Of a DNA stretch of 64,000 nucleotides, positions 50,527 to 62,129 are shown piece after piece (positions within the stretch are counted from its first letter, which is position 1; each line of letters starts with the position of its first letter). Under the pieces are notes generated by a model that saw only the letters and a list, made by a program, of their open reading frames with translations, ran no database searches and was not told the origin of the DNA. The position numbers and the translations under genes were made by a program. This DNA comes from Metarhizium brunneum. Its lineage: Eukaryota; Ascomycota; Sordariomycetes; Hypocreales; Clavicipitaceae. The stretch spans positions 1,674,001 through 1,738,000 of the forward strand of contig NC_089425.1 of the NCBI RefSeq assembly GCF_013426205.1, read 5' to 3'.

Positions 50527-53500
50527 ATGGACGCTGCAGACCCTTTGGCCCTAACCAGGCCGTCAAAACCGGGCTTATCGACTTCGAAAAGCCTCCGACG
50601 GACTCATTCGCGAGCACAAACGTCACCAAAGCCCTTGGCCGGAAATAATGCAACGGCGAGTCTGGTATCACCTCAAATGGCATCTTCTTCTGCAAAAGAA
50701 ACCTCAAGTCTACAACCTACGGCGAGGAAGTGGACTGCCAGAGCCATTACCCGGGGAGGTTCGACGGCCTCAAAGCCACTGGTTCCGTTCTCGGAACGCC
50801 GATCTCAGGAAGAAAAAAAGCAGACAGAGGCTGAAACTGACAGGTGGGATATTGCACCAGACGGTGGTTCAGCTGGTCGTGAGGGACGTCAGTTTACAGT
50901 AGCCAATGTGGGGAACAATGGAAGGATATATCTGAGGTAGGTTTGATGCTATGTGTCCTTCTCTGTCGATTAGAGTTGGGGGGAGGATGTATTAAAGGGG
51001 GGCGGGGAGCGCCTCAGCAACGGGGTCTCAAATATTTCCGCATCTGGTTGTAACGGTTCATGATGGAATGCTAACTTGCGGACCTCAGGCCTAGCGTACG
51101 GCCTGCTCACTTACGGTACCCTCAACCAAACTTTACCTTTCCCATTACGCCACCAAGCACGGCTGTAGTGGATAGCTGGAATCCAGCCGAGAAGACAAGC
51201 CAAGACGACAATAAAAAAGGGGATGATATTGAAAGTAACTTTCAAACGACGCAATGGACCCCAACGACGAGTGCAACACCACTTGCTGGTGACAAACAAA
51301 TCTTGGCAGACACCGAGACTCCCAGTCGACCTAGACGACACAAGCGATCCATGTCGGATAGCACAGTACACGAAGCGAGCACCAGCAAGGATCAGGAATC
51401 CCATGCATTCAAAATATCCATCTCCAAGTTAGGCGATCGCGACGAGCATCGACCCCGGACCATGGACGACCTCGACGCAATGACTGGAACTCCGATGCTC
51501 AACGTCAACATACCCTCTTGGCGCCTTGGAACACCCCGCTTCAGTATTAGAGGCACTCCAATGATTCGAAGCTCTTCCTATGCGCCGACTGAAGACTTAC
51601 ATTCCAGCTCCACGTCAGATCTCAAATCTTCATCCCGAATTCCCACCGTGCCTATTCAAGCAAATCCAACAAGAAAACCTAGTCCCTTAGCAGTTCCCGA
51701 GCATTGTTCCCCTCTTGTGGCTCAACGCGGAGTTGCTGGTTTGCCATCGCCACGTCTCTCACGTCCGATGAGGTCAACATATGTTTCAACACACTTGGTC
51801 ATTCAACCAGCCATGTTTACTGATTTGACTTTGAAACCAGCCTGCAACGATCGAAGCATTGTACGATACTCCCCTGCAGGGGCCGTGACAGCAGCAACAC
51901 CACCTCGCCTTGTCGCCGAAATAACGTCCCCTTGTTTCTTGGACTATGAACTTATCTCCGACTTCTTCCTCACTTTCAGATCATTTCTCGAAGCGACTGA
52001 CCTTCTTCGAATGCTGGTTGCCCGCTTAAGATGGGCGCTGGATCGTGATGACGAGATTGGTATGATTGTCCGTGTTCGGACATTTGTCGCTCTTCGACAC
52101 TGGATATTAAATTACTTCGTGGACGACTTCCTTGCCGAATACGGCCTGCGCGTGACGTTTTGCAATTTATTGAACGATTTTGTGGACGAGCTTTGTCAAG
52201 ACATTGTCTCCAGTAGAGTCCAGTTAAAGATTCTCGCGGAGCTCAAGAAATGTTGGCGCAGAGTTTGTGCGCAATACTGGGATGCTGTCGAATTCGATGA
52301 TCTGCTTGGTCCAGAGGTAGTCATTACACCTGGCGGCATTGCTGGTAGTCGAGATCCCAACCTCGATCCATCGGCGTTGGAGACACAGATAATAGGGCAA
52401 CAACAGACACCACCACCTCATACTGTACAGCCTCTACAAACCTCTACTAATCTTAATGCCGCCTCTTTGCCCGGTGAGATCCCCAAGGCAATGCAAGTTG
52501 GGGACTTCGTGGTGCTAGACAATCGACCCGGGACTCCCGACTATCACAACGGGAATCCCGTGCACTTGGAATACGGCCCCAACTCGCCGCACAGTCTGGC
52601 CAGTATGGATATTGTATCATGCTCGTTCCCTAGCAAAAACATGCGAGCTCTCAATCCGAATACCACTCAGTTGATGGCTGCGCACCCGGTACCTTCATCA
52701 TCAGTGGGCATTGCCTCTGGACCGATAGCAACTACACCAAAGGCGCTGGTTGGAAAGCGAGTTCGTCCGACCCAGACACACAAACGTAATAACAGCCTTT
52801 CAGATTCATTGCGGGATCATAACTCTGATAAGGCATCCTCTACCGATCAAGAGGCTTACACAACTGCGCCATCTGGTGGGAGTCTTGTTCGTGGTAACTT
52901 GCTCCCCCCTGGCCATGCCTTCGTTGACGTCGAATCTCACCACCGCTGCGGCCACGCTCACCGACAGACAACCATAGTTCAACAAAAAAGCCACAATTTC
53001 TCCAAAGAAAGGGTATCAGGTGGTGCCATGTCTGGTCATGGCATGCGCAAACTTCTTCGCGGCGTCCGCAAGGCCTTAAAAACCAAAGGTCAAGGCCTTT
53101 ATTCTGGCCAAGCCAACTTGACGGACATTCCTTCGGTTGGCCCTCGAGGTGCGACAACAAACCGACTACCTGGAACAGCCGTGGTCCCCCAACAGCTCAG
53201 CCGACACAATGGCTCCCGGCCCCCTGTCCGGATTGATCTCTTAGGAGCAGAGGTCGCTGAAGATTTCAAAAAGGCTATCCGTGAGGAGGAGGCGGCGTTG
53301 GCTGCAGCCGCCGACAGTGAACAGCCCAGTGACGTGTCGTTGCACCCGCCAAATTCTGCGCCCTTGCTATCAACATATTCTAACTATTCAGCCGCTCACA
53401 TGGACTCTTCAGCACTCGACGCCTTAGTATTGAATCAGAAGCAAAGGCCAGTTAGTGACATGGGAATAACGGTTGGAAGCAAGTCTATTGTAATCGTGGA

Positions 53501-56138
53501 TGATACCGTTCCTTTCGAAATGCCCTCGATTCATGGAGTCTTTGGAAGCGAAAATCAATCGATTGATACTTTCGCCGATTCCTTTATTCGTCATGGTACC
53601 GACCCGACTCCTCCGAATACACCACCAGAACAATCCCAAGTGGGCGGAACACCTCGACGGTCGTCATGCCTTCTCAATCAAGACATCGGAAGACAACCTT
53701 TTGTAGAGGACGATATCTTGCCTCCGTTCATTCCAGACCTCACCACATTAGAAGGCAGCCTGAGTACAAGAGTCTCGGAAGACCAGGCTCGACCTCCACT
53801 GGCAGTGAAACGCCAAAGCAGACAACACCCTCCCTTGAGTGGAGGCGCAGTTCGCCTTCATAGACGAACTCGGTCATCAAAAACGCACCAATCTCTCAAT
53901 TCGATATTGCATCGCCGGGTCACTTCTTTTGGCAGCGCATCTATTCCGCCCACCATTCAGAGTTCTGATGCCACCGCAGCCTCGGGCGAATTAGACAGCA
54001 TCCATCAATCTCAAGCTTCTATGCCCGCACCACTTCGTGTTCTCCGGCGACGGCCAGGGGGGGATTTGAAAGCCGCTACCAAGGTGGGCGATCTTGACCG
54101 GTCCACAGTAAGACGGTCGCAGTCCGTGGGTTCTTTGGCAACTTTCAGCGAGTCTATTTGCAGCTCATATATGCTAAGCACCCGCCCCAACTCTGCTGGG
54201 AAATCCGATCAATCAAAAGGGCAGGAAACTTCGGGCCGTACAGAAGTCTTTTCACTTGGACAGCTCACTGAGAAGCCTCAAAAGCGGGACCTATCACTTT
54301 TCAGCACGCATTCTTCCAAGCCTATCATGCGACCATCATTCGAAGCTGAGGCTCAAAAGCTGGCACAAATCCCAGATGAAGAAGATGACGGCATCGAATC
54401 GGCGCTACTGAAACTGGAAGGGAAGTTTCCTAAACGAGCTCTCAAACTTTCGATTATTGGCCAAAGTCCAGATGCCATCAGAAACGAAACGAAGGGAAAG
54501 AGACAGCAAGAAGATGTTACCAATGTCAACGATCCAGAATTTAATACAGAAAATGCGAACGAGGCGAAGAGGCTGCACAATATCGAGCCGTACTCGATGT
54601 ATCAGCTCACAAAACAACCTGAGCATTTGCAGGCGGTTCCGCTGGAGCAGCAGTCTGAGAAAGCTGATCGCGCAGTCAGAGTGTTGAGTTCCTTCCTTTC
54701 TGTTTCTGAAGCTTCACAAGATTCCTACTGCTCGATACCGCTTCTGGAGCGAGAGCTCGGTGATGAAATAAGTAAAATATCTCCCCGGAGTTGGACTGAA
54801 AGATCCATTCTCCGAGGCTCGGACGATGAAGACTCAGGATCTGAACAAGAGCAAGTCAATGACCCTAACGACGCCACGCATTCGTCGTTTGACCTTGTAG
54901 AAAAGACTCAAAGTATTGAGAGAATAAAGCCTGGAGAAACAGTGCCCTCTATCACATCGGGAATGGAAGACGAGTCTTTTTTGCGAGATGATAGCGCAAA
55001 TAATACAGACCTGTCTTCAGAACTGTCTGAGGATGAGCTTCGTGCTCGGGATACCAAGGGACACGCCAGCCCTCTTTTAGATCACGGCCTTCCTTCACAT
55101 CCTCTGGCACAAGATCCTATCGACCAGAGGCCGAAAACATCTTCGGGGCCGATATCTCCAACCCAGGCCTTATCAATGGCCCCAAAGTCTTATGATGCTA
55201 CTCGCACTTTCAACACATGGCCTAGAAAGCCACTACCCCCAACACCTGAACTGACGCCGATTGTGAGTTGTCCTGACAGTCCACGATCCACGAACGAGAT
55301 GGCTCGCGGCAATGCGTTATTTGACTCTGCCAAACCTGGGACGTCGGCCAGCCCCAAGTTTTCTGTCCATTTGCCATTCATTCTGGCCTTCGACTCCGAC
55401 ACCTTGGCCCAACAGTTTACTTTGATCGAGAAGGATGCTTTGAATGAAATTGATTGGAAAGAGCTGATTGACATGGACTGGAAGAATTCTGCTAGCAGCC
55501 ATTCTCGGTCATGGGTTGACTTCCTGAGAAATACGGATGCACAAGGCGTCGAGGTTGTGATTGCACGATTCAATATAATGGTCAAATGGGCCATCTCCGA
55601 GATTGTTCTCACCCAGCATGCCGAGGAGAGAGCTAGATGCATCATCAAGCTAATTCACATTGCGGCCCATTGCCGACGGTACCGCAATTTTGCGACTCTT
55701 GCCCAGCTTACGATTGCCCTGTCTAGCAACGAAATATCTCGCATGTCCAAGACGTGGGATCTTGTGCCAGAAAATGACTTAAAGACGCTCAGTGATCTTG
55801 AGTTTCTAGTTACTCCTAGCAGAAACTTTCATAACATTCGGCAAGAGATGGAAATGGGTTCAGATTCTGGCTGCATTCCATTTGTTGGCATTTATACACA
55901 CGACTTGCTTTACAATGCACAGAAGCCATCTGAGATTGCAAGTTCGCCATCAACCGCACCTCTGGTCAACTTTGAGCGGTGCCGCATTGCAGCCTCTGTT
56001 GTAAAGACACTCCTCCGTCTCTTGGAAGCCAGCACTCGATACACATTCCAGCCGATTGAGGGCGTAACAGAGCGATGCCTTTGGATTGGGGCGCTTAGTG
56101 ATGACGACATCCGAAAGCATTCTCAAAGCCTTCGGTAG
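50527..56138 (+). CDS. LTE1: LTE1-type Ras guanine nucleotide exchange factor
   Basis: Two exons (50527-50936 and 51089-56138) with a 152-nt intron encode about 1,819 aa. Across the junction it reads GRIYLRPSVRPAHLRYPQPNF, a block typical of fungal Lte1. A RasGEF N-terminal (REM) domain spans about 410-505 (LVAEITSPCFLDYELISDFF to LLNDFVDEL). Then comes a disordered Ser/Pro-rich middle of about 1,000 residues with many potential phosphosites and basic patches. The catalytic RasGEF domain lies at about 1565-1795 (TLAQQFTLIEKD, ARFNIMVKWAISEIVL, IPFVGIYTHDLLY). In budding yeast Lte1 promotes mitotic exit at the cortex, although its GEF activity on Tem1 is disputed. The start at 50527 is the first ATG in the frame; an earlier 5' exon cannot be excluded. 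Confidence 0.93.
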
Positions 56139-57703
56139 ATTGATTTTTCATCCACGGCTTGCTATATATTCTGTTTGTAACAGAAACGGACAACTTCTCA
56201 AGTACGATCAAGCTAGCATTGTGGTACTCCTCACCGATTTGCGATGCGTAATGAAGATAATTCCGATTCTTGCATAACACGACACCTGGTACATGAGCTT
56301 GATATTCCCTAATGCTATTTTCTTTCCTCAATACCCTCGTTTTTTTTCCCTCGAAATATACCCTTAAGCTTACGGCCTATCTAGCGCATGGTTTTTTTTG
56401 CATCCCATACCCGGAACAGGAAACATTTCATTTCTATTGATATCCAACGGCCAAACGGAATTTTCAATTGGCCAAATACACATAGTGGCCAAGGCGTCCT
56501 CGCGTTCGTTTTTATGCATTTTTTTCCACTTTACTTAGACAGCGATACTTTTGCTTTTCTCTCTTTCTTTCTTTCTCTCTTCTCCCCCTTTTTCCTTATT
56601 TTCTTTCTTTCTTTCTTTTTTGGCCATACAACGCTTAAAGTGTTCTTTTGTGACCATACTGAAGCGAGGCGTTTTCTTTTGCTATATACCTCTTTGTCAC
56701 TTTCCGGGATGGATAAAGAAGGATTGAACACATTGCAGTGGGATCGACGGTGGAAGAGGATAGCAGCGAATGATAGGATTAGGAATCTCGGGAAAGGAAA
56801 GGAAGGGCGTAATATACCCATTACAGCACATGAGAGTGCCCTAGATAGATGGCAGTGAATGCACAGTACCACCCCAGAATGGGCGGTTGTCAAGCTATTG
56901 TACGCTCATGAAATTTTTATGCTGAGTGTGCAAAGAGCCATGGTGATCAAGGAATATGTCGAGAACACATGACATACAGGTCTTGCGCATGGTCGTTTAT
57001 GATTATGTCCTTTTGATAGGATATGGGCTAGCTTGTCTTGTGTCAAGAAAGTCCAGTCCAACTGTGGAGCTATAAGACGTCACCTCCAGCATTCATCCTT
57101 CATTGAACCCGAAAAATGCCGCTTAGCCCAGTCATTCGAGAGACAAGATTTACATTCTAGCCCGAACCATCGCAAGTAGGGCAAGAAAGCGTCACGGCAA
57201 CGTAGAGCGGTGGGAGTGGTTTGGTGATATTCTTTTTTGAAATCTTATGCGCCTCAGGAGACGAGCTAATAGCCAGCTTCACGCAATCGAAAATGTGTCT
57301 AGGAAACAAAGGCGGGATAACGGTCAAGTCCATCCCTTTTGGCCGCACAGGGCTTTCCCTCTCTCCTGATAAAATTACTCTTCACAAACAACCACCCCAC
57401 ATCCCAGTCGTCTCATTCGGAGCATGGTTTGAAATCACACAGAAACGGAACCAGGCAGGACGACAAAAAAAAGAGTGGACAAAGTGAAGAATAGGAAAAC
57501 AGGGGAGAGTATCTTTCCCTCATAAGTGCCAACCAAGTCGACCAAAGAGTCCAAGACAACCAAGAAATTTATTAAGTTCTTGCTTAAGCCTGGGAACGCC
57601 TCCGATGACCCCGTTACTTTTTAACCATGTAGTCTTAATTGTTGTTTTACCATTCGGTTCCGACGTCGTTCGATCCGATGCCCTCGGCAGAGGCCTCAGG
57701 GGC
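56139..57703. other. 1.6-kb convergent spacer with polypyrimidine tract
   Basis: This lies between the 3' ends of LTE1 (+) and RPS0 (-). A pyrimidine-rich tract of about 90 nt (TTTC/CTTT repeats) spans roughly 56540-56630. Open frames through it are Phe/Ser/Leu or Lys/Arg/Glu runs, artefacts of composition. No gene is seen. Confidence 0.6.
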
Positions 57704-58761
57704 CTACCACTGAGACTGCTCCTTGGGGGGCTCGGCCCATTCGCCGGTGCCAGAGGCAGCCCAGTCGCCGCCCTCAGCGCCATCCCAGGTTCCGGTGAAG
57801 GCAGGGGCGGAGGCTTCCCACTCACCACCAGCGGCGGGGGCAGCGGTCTCGACAGCGGCAGGCGCCTCCTCCTCGGCGGGCTTCTCCTCCTCGGCCTTCT
57901 CCTCGGCCTCGGTATCAGGGTCGCGGTCTGGGATCGCAGGTTAGCAAGACGGAGCAATATACAACGGTATACGAAGGAGCTCGAGCGTGGCGAGGAACAA
58001 AAAAGACATACAGAAGTACAGATCGGGCATAACATCCCAAGGAGTCTCGCGGTTGTAGATGGTCCCACGGAGGCGGAGGACCTCACGGGCAAGCAACCAC
58101 CAGATGGTACCGATGGCGTGGCGACCCTTGTTGTTGGTCGGGATGGCAACGTCGACGTACTCAGTGAGGGAGTCGGTGTCGCAGAGGGCAATCACGGGAA
58201 TGTTGACGTAGGAAGCCTCCTTGATAGCCTGGGCGTCGGTGCGGGGATCGGTGACGATAATCAGGCGGGGCTCCTTGAAGGAACGGGTGATGTAGTTGGT
58301 GAAGGAACCGGGGGTGAAGCGACCGGCGATGGAAGAAGCACCGGTGTGAGCGGCGAACTTGAGGACGGCACGCTGACCATAGGGACGGGCAGAGATGACG
58401 CAAATGTCGGCAGGGTTCTCGACGGCGACGATGATACGGGCAGCAAGGACGATCTTCTCCCTGGAAAAGGAATGTTAGTATTGCCATATTCAACGGAACG
58501 CGAGTAGCTTTGTAAGTCGCAACGCGCAAATTTGCGCTACAAAAATTACTTGGACATTCAATATTCGCCCAAATTGCCCAAGTGAACTTACCAGGTCTTG
58601 CCAATGTTGATAATGTTGACACCATCAGCACGAGTCTTCCAGAGGTATGGCTCCATGTGCACCTGGAGGTTCTTGCTGCCAACATGGCATTGAGCAGCCA
58701 GGAGCATCTCAATGTCCTGAGTAGTGGCGTTGAGCACCGACGGCAGGTTGTTGGGGGCCAT
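57704..58761 (-). CDS. RPS0: 40S ribosomal protein S0 (uS2)
   Basis: Three minus-strand exons (58592-58761, 58012-58460, 57704-57927) encode 280 aa; introns are 131 and 84 nt. The start [20 protein letters not shown] and the S2 signature blocks ([60 protein letters not shown]) are unmistakable. The C-terminal 60 residues are Glu/Ala-rich with repeated aromatic GEW/TWD/DWA units, as in eukaryotic S0/SA proteins. uS2 sits at the back of the 40S head-body junction and is needed for late 20S pre-rRNA processing. The first intron holds a 14-bp perfect palindrome. It is divergent from the uS15m gene; the promoter between them carries CCAAT next to CACGTG. Confidence 0.98.
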
Positions 58762-59135
58762 CTTGTCTGATTCTCTTCCTTTGGAGGCTGGACGTGGGAA
58801 GCGGGTGGGAAGAAAAGGTCGGAGGTTTCGTGACGGATCGTAGAGGTCGCAAAAAAGTTCGCGATTATCCTCACGAATTTGCGAAAGTGTGTGTGGGTAG
58901 CAGCCCTGAGGGCGCTAGAGCCAAATTAGACTAGCCCTCTTGATGTGGATAGCCAATCACGTGCATGTTACGCTAGTCTGTGTTGGGAACTTTGTTGGAC
59001 TCTGGGTCCTCCTGTATGCCGTAGTGCTTAGGGACAAGGGAAATTTTGAGTATCTGACCTGACGTCGAAGCAGTTGCAGGTGACTCGCCTTGCTGGACTT
59101 TTTCAGATCGTCCCTGCGAGAAGCCTCAAATAACC
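58762..59135. promoter_or_regulatory. RPS0/uS15m divergent promoter with CCAAT-CACGTG
   Basis: A 374-bp gap between divergent starts. CCAAT (58953-58957) directly abuts CACGTG (58958-58963). CACGTG is the core for Cbf1/USF-type bHLH factors; Cbf1 has a known role at ribosomal protein promoters in Candida. It would suit joint control of a cytosolic and a mitochondrial ribosomal protein; that is inference. Confidence 0.6.
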
Positions 59136-60173
59136 ATGCCGCCCAGATTAGAGGTGCTGCAGCGCCTAGGCACCTTCAACCGTAAGAGCATTGATTTTCG
59201 CTGTTCATCCTCATCAAATTGTATGCCAATGGTGGTCACTAACATTTGCATGGCAACAGTGTGTCTTCGACCGACTACTCGAGCAGCAACCCCCAACTTC
59301 CTGCCCGTCATTCAAACAGCCAATCTGTCACAAAGAGAGAAGAAACGCAAGGCAAAGCAGGATCCATACAAGTGGGCACAGGCGCAGCAACGGAAAAACG
59401 CAAACCTCAAGCGTCGGGAGGAACTCCAGAAGCAACGGGACGAAGCATGGGGTAATCCCGTGTTGGGGAAGACAACTCCATTTCTTGAGTCCCTTGATAC
59501 CGCTGGCCAAGTCGCCTTCAGTGAAGTGCCCCGGGATGCCAGCGGTAATCCTCTCCAGACGCCCCATGAGCTGCCGACGACACCGGGTCTGAGAAACCAC
59601 TTCCTTACCGATGCCGAATTGGAAGAAGCGACGAAACACGCCTTCACACTCAGCAAACCTATGGCGGCAATTGTTGGTGATCAACTAAGCGACGCGGCCT
59701 CAAATGAGGCCAATATCGAGAAACACAAGCAGGACCATACCAAGGCAGTGGAGGCTTTGAGGCGGATCACGTCCTTGCGGAATGGTAGCGCCAAAGACCG
59801 CTTCCACGCAAATGTTCGCCGCCTGGTCGACGAGTTTGGTCGCCATAAGACAGATAAGTTCTTGAAGCCTAAGCCGCAATCTATTTCGCCAAATACCACA
59901 CCCATGCCGGATCGTGCAGGTCCCGACACTGGCAGCTCCGAGGTGCAGATTGCCATTCTCACAGCAAAGATTCGAACTCTGTCCAAGGCTCTTGAGATAA
60001 ACCGGGGGTATAAGGATGTTCATAATAAGCGTAATTTGAGGCTGTTGGTGCACCGCAGACAGAAACTGATGGCATATATGGAGAGAAAGGAACGGGGCAG
60101 CGAGAGATGGACACTCATGATTGAGAAGTTGGGCCTCACGCCCGCTACCTGGAAGGGCCAGATTAGCTTGTAA
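59136..60173 (+). CDS. MRPS28: Mitochondrial small-subunit ribosomal protein uS15m
   Basis: Two exons (59136-59181 and 59260-60173) with a 78-nt intron (GTAAGA...AACAG, branch CACTAAC) encode 319 aa. The spliced N-terminus, MPPRLEVLQRLGTFN joined to LCLRPTTRAAT, is basic and acid-poor as expected for a mitochondrial presequence. QREKKRKAKQDPYKWAQAQQRK begins the fungal extension. The S15 domain lies at about 225-315: GSSEVQIAILTAKIRTLS, then NKRNLRLLVHRRQKLMAYM. uS15 binds the h20-h22 junction of small-subunit rRNA. The intron contains no stop and is divisible by three, so retention would insert 26 residues in the presequence. Yeast naming is Mrps28. Confidence 0.93.
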   Translation: MPPRLEVLQRLGTFNRKSIDFRCSSSSNCMPMVVTNICMATVCLRPTTRAATPNFLPVIQTANLSQREKKRKAKQDPYKWAQAQQRKNANLKRREELQKQRDEAWGNPVLGKTTPFLESLDTAGQVAFSEVPRDASGNPLQTPHELPTTPGLRNHFLTDAELEEATKHAFTLSKPMAAIVGDQLSDAASNEANIEKHKQDHTKAVEALRRITSLRNGSAKDRFHANVRRLVDEFGRHKTDKFLKPKPQSISPNTTPMPDRAGPDTGSSEVQIAILTAKIRTLSKALEINRGYKDVHNKRNLRLLVHRRQKLMAYMERKERGSERWTLMIEKLGLTPATWKGQISL

Positions 60174-60388
60174 GAAAGGCTGTAGAATACTATACTCCTA
60201 TTTGTACAATATTAAAAAAGCCACATGGATGGATAATTTGCTTGTCCACATTTGACTTCGTTAGCCTCCCCCAATGTTGCGCCAAATGTTATAAAAAAAG
60301 ACCGTTCTACCTTGCAATTATGAGCTAGTGCGGTCAATATACTACAAGCCATGCTAGTAAAAATCAAACAAAAGAAACTAAGGGTTTA

Positions 60389-61660
60389 TTAAAACACGCT
60401 AATAAAGTTGCCAATGCGATCCTTCTGGTTTTGAGCTATACACTCGGCGATCCATGTAATATTTCGGATTTCCTATCTATCGTTAGCACATCTTCCTCAA
60501 TTTAAACTGAAATTTTGCATTGTGACTGACCTGTTCTCGAAGTCGGACCCACGCATAGACAATGGCATAAGTGAACTGCCTGGTGAAAGCACTCTTTGAG
60601 ATTTCCATTTCTTTCTGATAGAACATGTCCTCTAATGTCTTGCCGTCAGCAGAACCGCCACCCATATTACCAGGTCCAGATGATCCGCCGAGGGAGGCAG
60701 CCTCAAGGAACGTCTTGTAGTCATGAACACCGTCGACAGACAGACGAACACCCTCGGGGTCATCTGCACGAGAGAGCATCAGAGTGCCCTCTGGGTACAG
60801 CTTCCCAAAATTGGGGTAAAGTTTCTTGCGGTCTGCCTTGGACAGCTCAGTGCCAAATGAGTTAAGGGTAATGTTGATGGCTCTTCGGTCCGCCTCAAAC
60901 TCCAGGATCTCCGACATGACCTCTGCTGTTGGCGTGCCAGCCATGTCAGGATGTGAGTTGACAAAGTGGTAGAAGTCCTCAAGGTAGTTCTTGTATAGAG
61001 TGTTTCTGACAATCTCAATGTTGAGCTCGTCAAGGTCTTGGTGGCTCAAGCTACCCTTGAAGTAGGCCGCAAGAGGAGTCTCGATTAAAACACTGTTATA
61101 CAGTTCCTCGATATTCGTGGCAACACAAAGAACGGGCATGGTCTCGAACCATCCCAATGGGTGGCATCTGTCCAACAACTCGCGGGTGTCTCGCTCGTGA
61201 AGAGTACCAGTAATGAGAAGGGCAACATTATCAATCATGTAGCCGTAGGTGAGGTAGTCCATGAACTTTGCTAGTGAGCCTACAGCATTGGCCCGGACAT
61301 ATCGAAATTCGGAGACGAGTTTGTCGGTTGTCTTTGCGGCAAGGCTGGATGTTGACGGGTTGGGCGGCAGGGAGGCGAGAAAGTCACCATAGGCAGGTCC
61401 AAGTTGAAGCTTGAGGTCTGCCCTGGAGTTAGCGCGCCAAGAATGCACAACAATAGAGATGCAATGCAATAAGAATCATCATCATACCATCGATAGTTTC
61501 GCACTGGGTCAGATTGTTGTAGGCCGTGCCAGTGAGAAGGCCATTGCGGTAGCCTCGGACGATGCCTTCGACATAGCTGTCATGGTCAGCGGTGCATACA
61601 GATTGCCCGCCAGATGAAGCGAACCCACCCATTATTGACATTGAAGAACAAACCCTCCAT
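60389..61660 (-). CDS. VMA6: V-type ATPase subunit d (Vma6)
   Basis: Four minus-strand exons (61629-61660, 61488-61576, 60531-61417, 60389-60472) encode 363 aa; introns are 52, 70 and 58 nt. The spliced start reads MEGLFFNVNNG, then YVEGIVRGYRNGLLTGTAY, the classic subunit d N-terminus. Further blocks are KLQLGPAYGDFLASLP, YLTYGYMIDNVALLITGTLH, LGWFETMPVLCVATNIEELY, and the C-terminal TYAIVYAWVRLREQEIRNITW. Subunit d caps the Vo ring and couples it to the central stalk, acidifying vacuole and endosomes. The loop GGSSGPGNMGGGSADG (about 290-310) is a fungal insertion. The last 27 codons come from the small exon 60389-60472. It converges on uS15m with 215 bp between stops and is divergent from NOP58. 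Confidence 0.96.
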
Positions 61661-62129
61661 CTTGCCTGACGTCTCTTGACTCTAGTTATCGAGTTGCGAG
61701 GCAAAGGGAAAAAACAGCCGTGGATTAGGATGCGCACAAGTGGATGTGACTGTCGTTACGAAGAGTAGTGCCGGTACCACGTCTGCCTGCTCTGATGCTT
61801 CTCTGAAGCACTACTATGCAAGTACGACCCGCCGTAGCCTTTGTCGCCAGCCTGCGCCACCAAAGCCAACAACCACCACGTGAGTTTGTTCAATGGTAGG
61901 CTCGGCCGGACTTATAGAAGCGCCGGCATCCGGCTCATCCCTCCCACTACCCACTTGTGTGCAGAACCAAAGCCAAAAATTTTGAGTGGAGACTGGAGCT
62001 CTTCTTGTCTGAAAAATTTCCATCACATTTTATCTTGCGTGCGCACATCGACCGCCATTGCGCTTTGCAGGAGAGCAGGATCCCAATCGAGCCGAGCAAG
62101 CTCGTTAGAGGCAATATTACTTATTCACA
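61661..62129. promoter_or_regulatory. VMA6/NOP58 divergent promoter with CACGTG
   Basis: A 469-bp gap between divergent starts. CACGTG lies at 61877-61882, about 220 bases from the VMA6 ATG and 250 from the NOP58 ATG. No TATA box is evident. Confidence 0.55.

Noticed and set aside
56388..56893. 156- and 120-codon frames across the polypyrimidine tract
   Set aside because: They consist of Phe/Ser/Leu or Lys/Arg/Glu runs from the TTTC repeats.
57605..58507. 300-codon + strand frame
   Set aside because: It lies antisense to RPS0 exons; Gly/Leu/Val-rich and explained by the codon bias of the ribosomal gene on the other strand.
61418..61487. ATGATGA in a VMA6 intron as a possible C/D snoRNA
   Set aside because: No D box and only 70 nt long; it is just the intron donor region.
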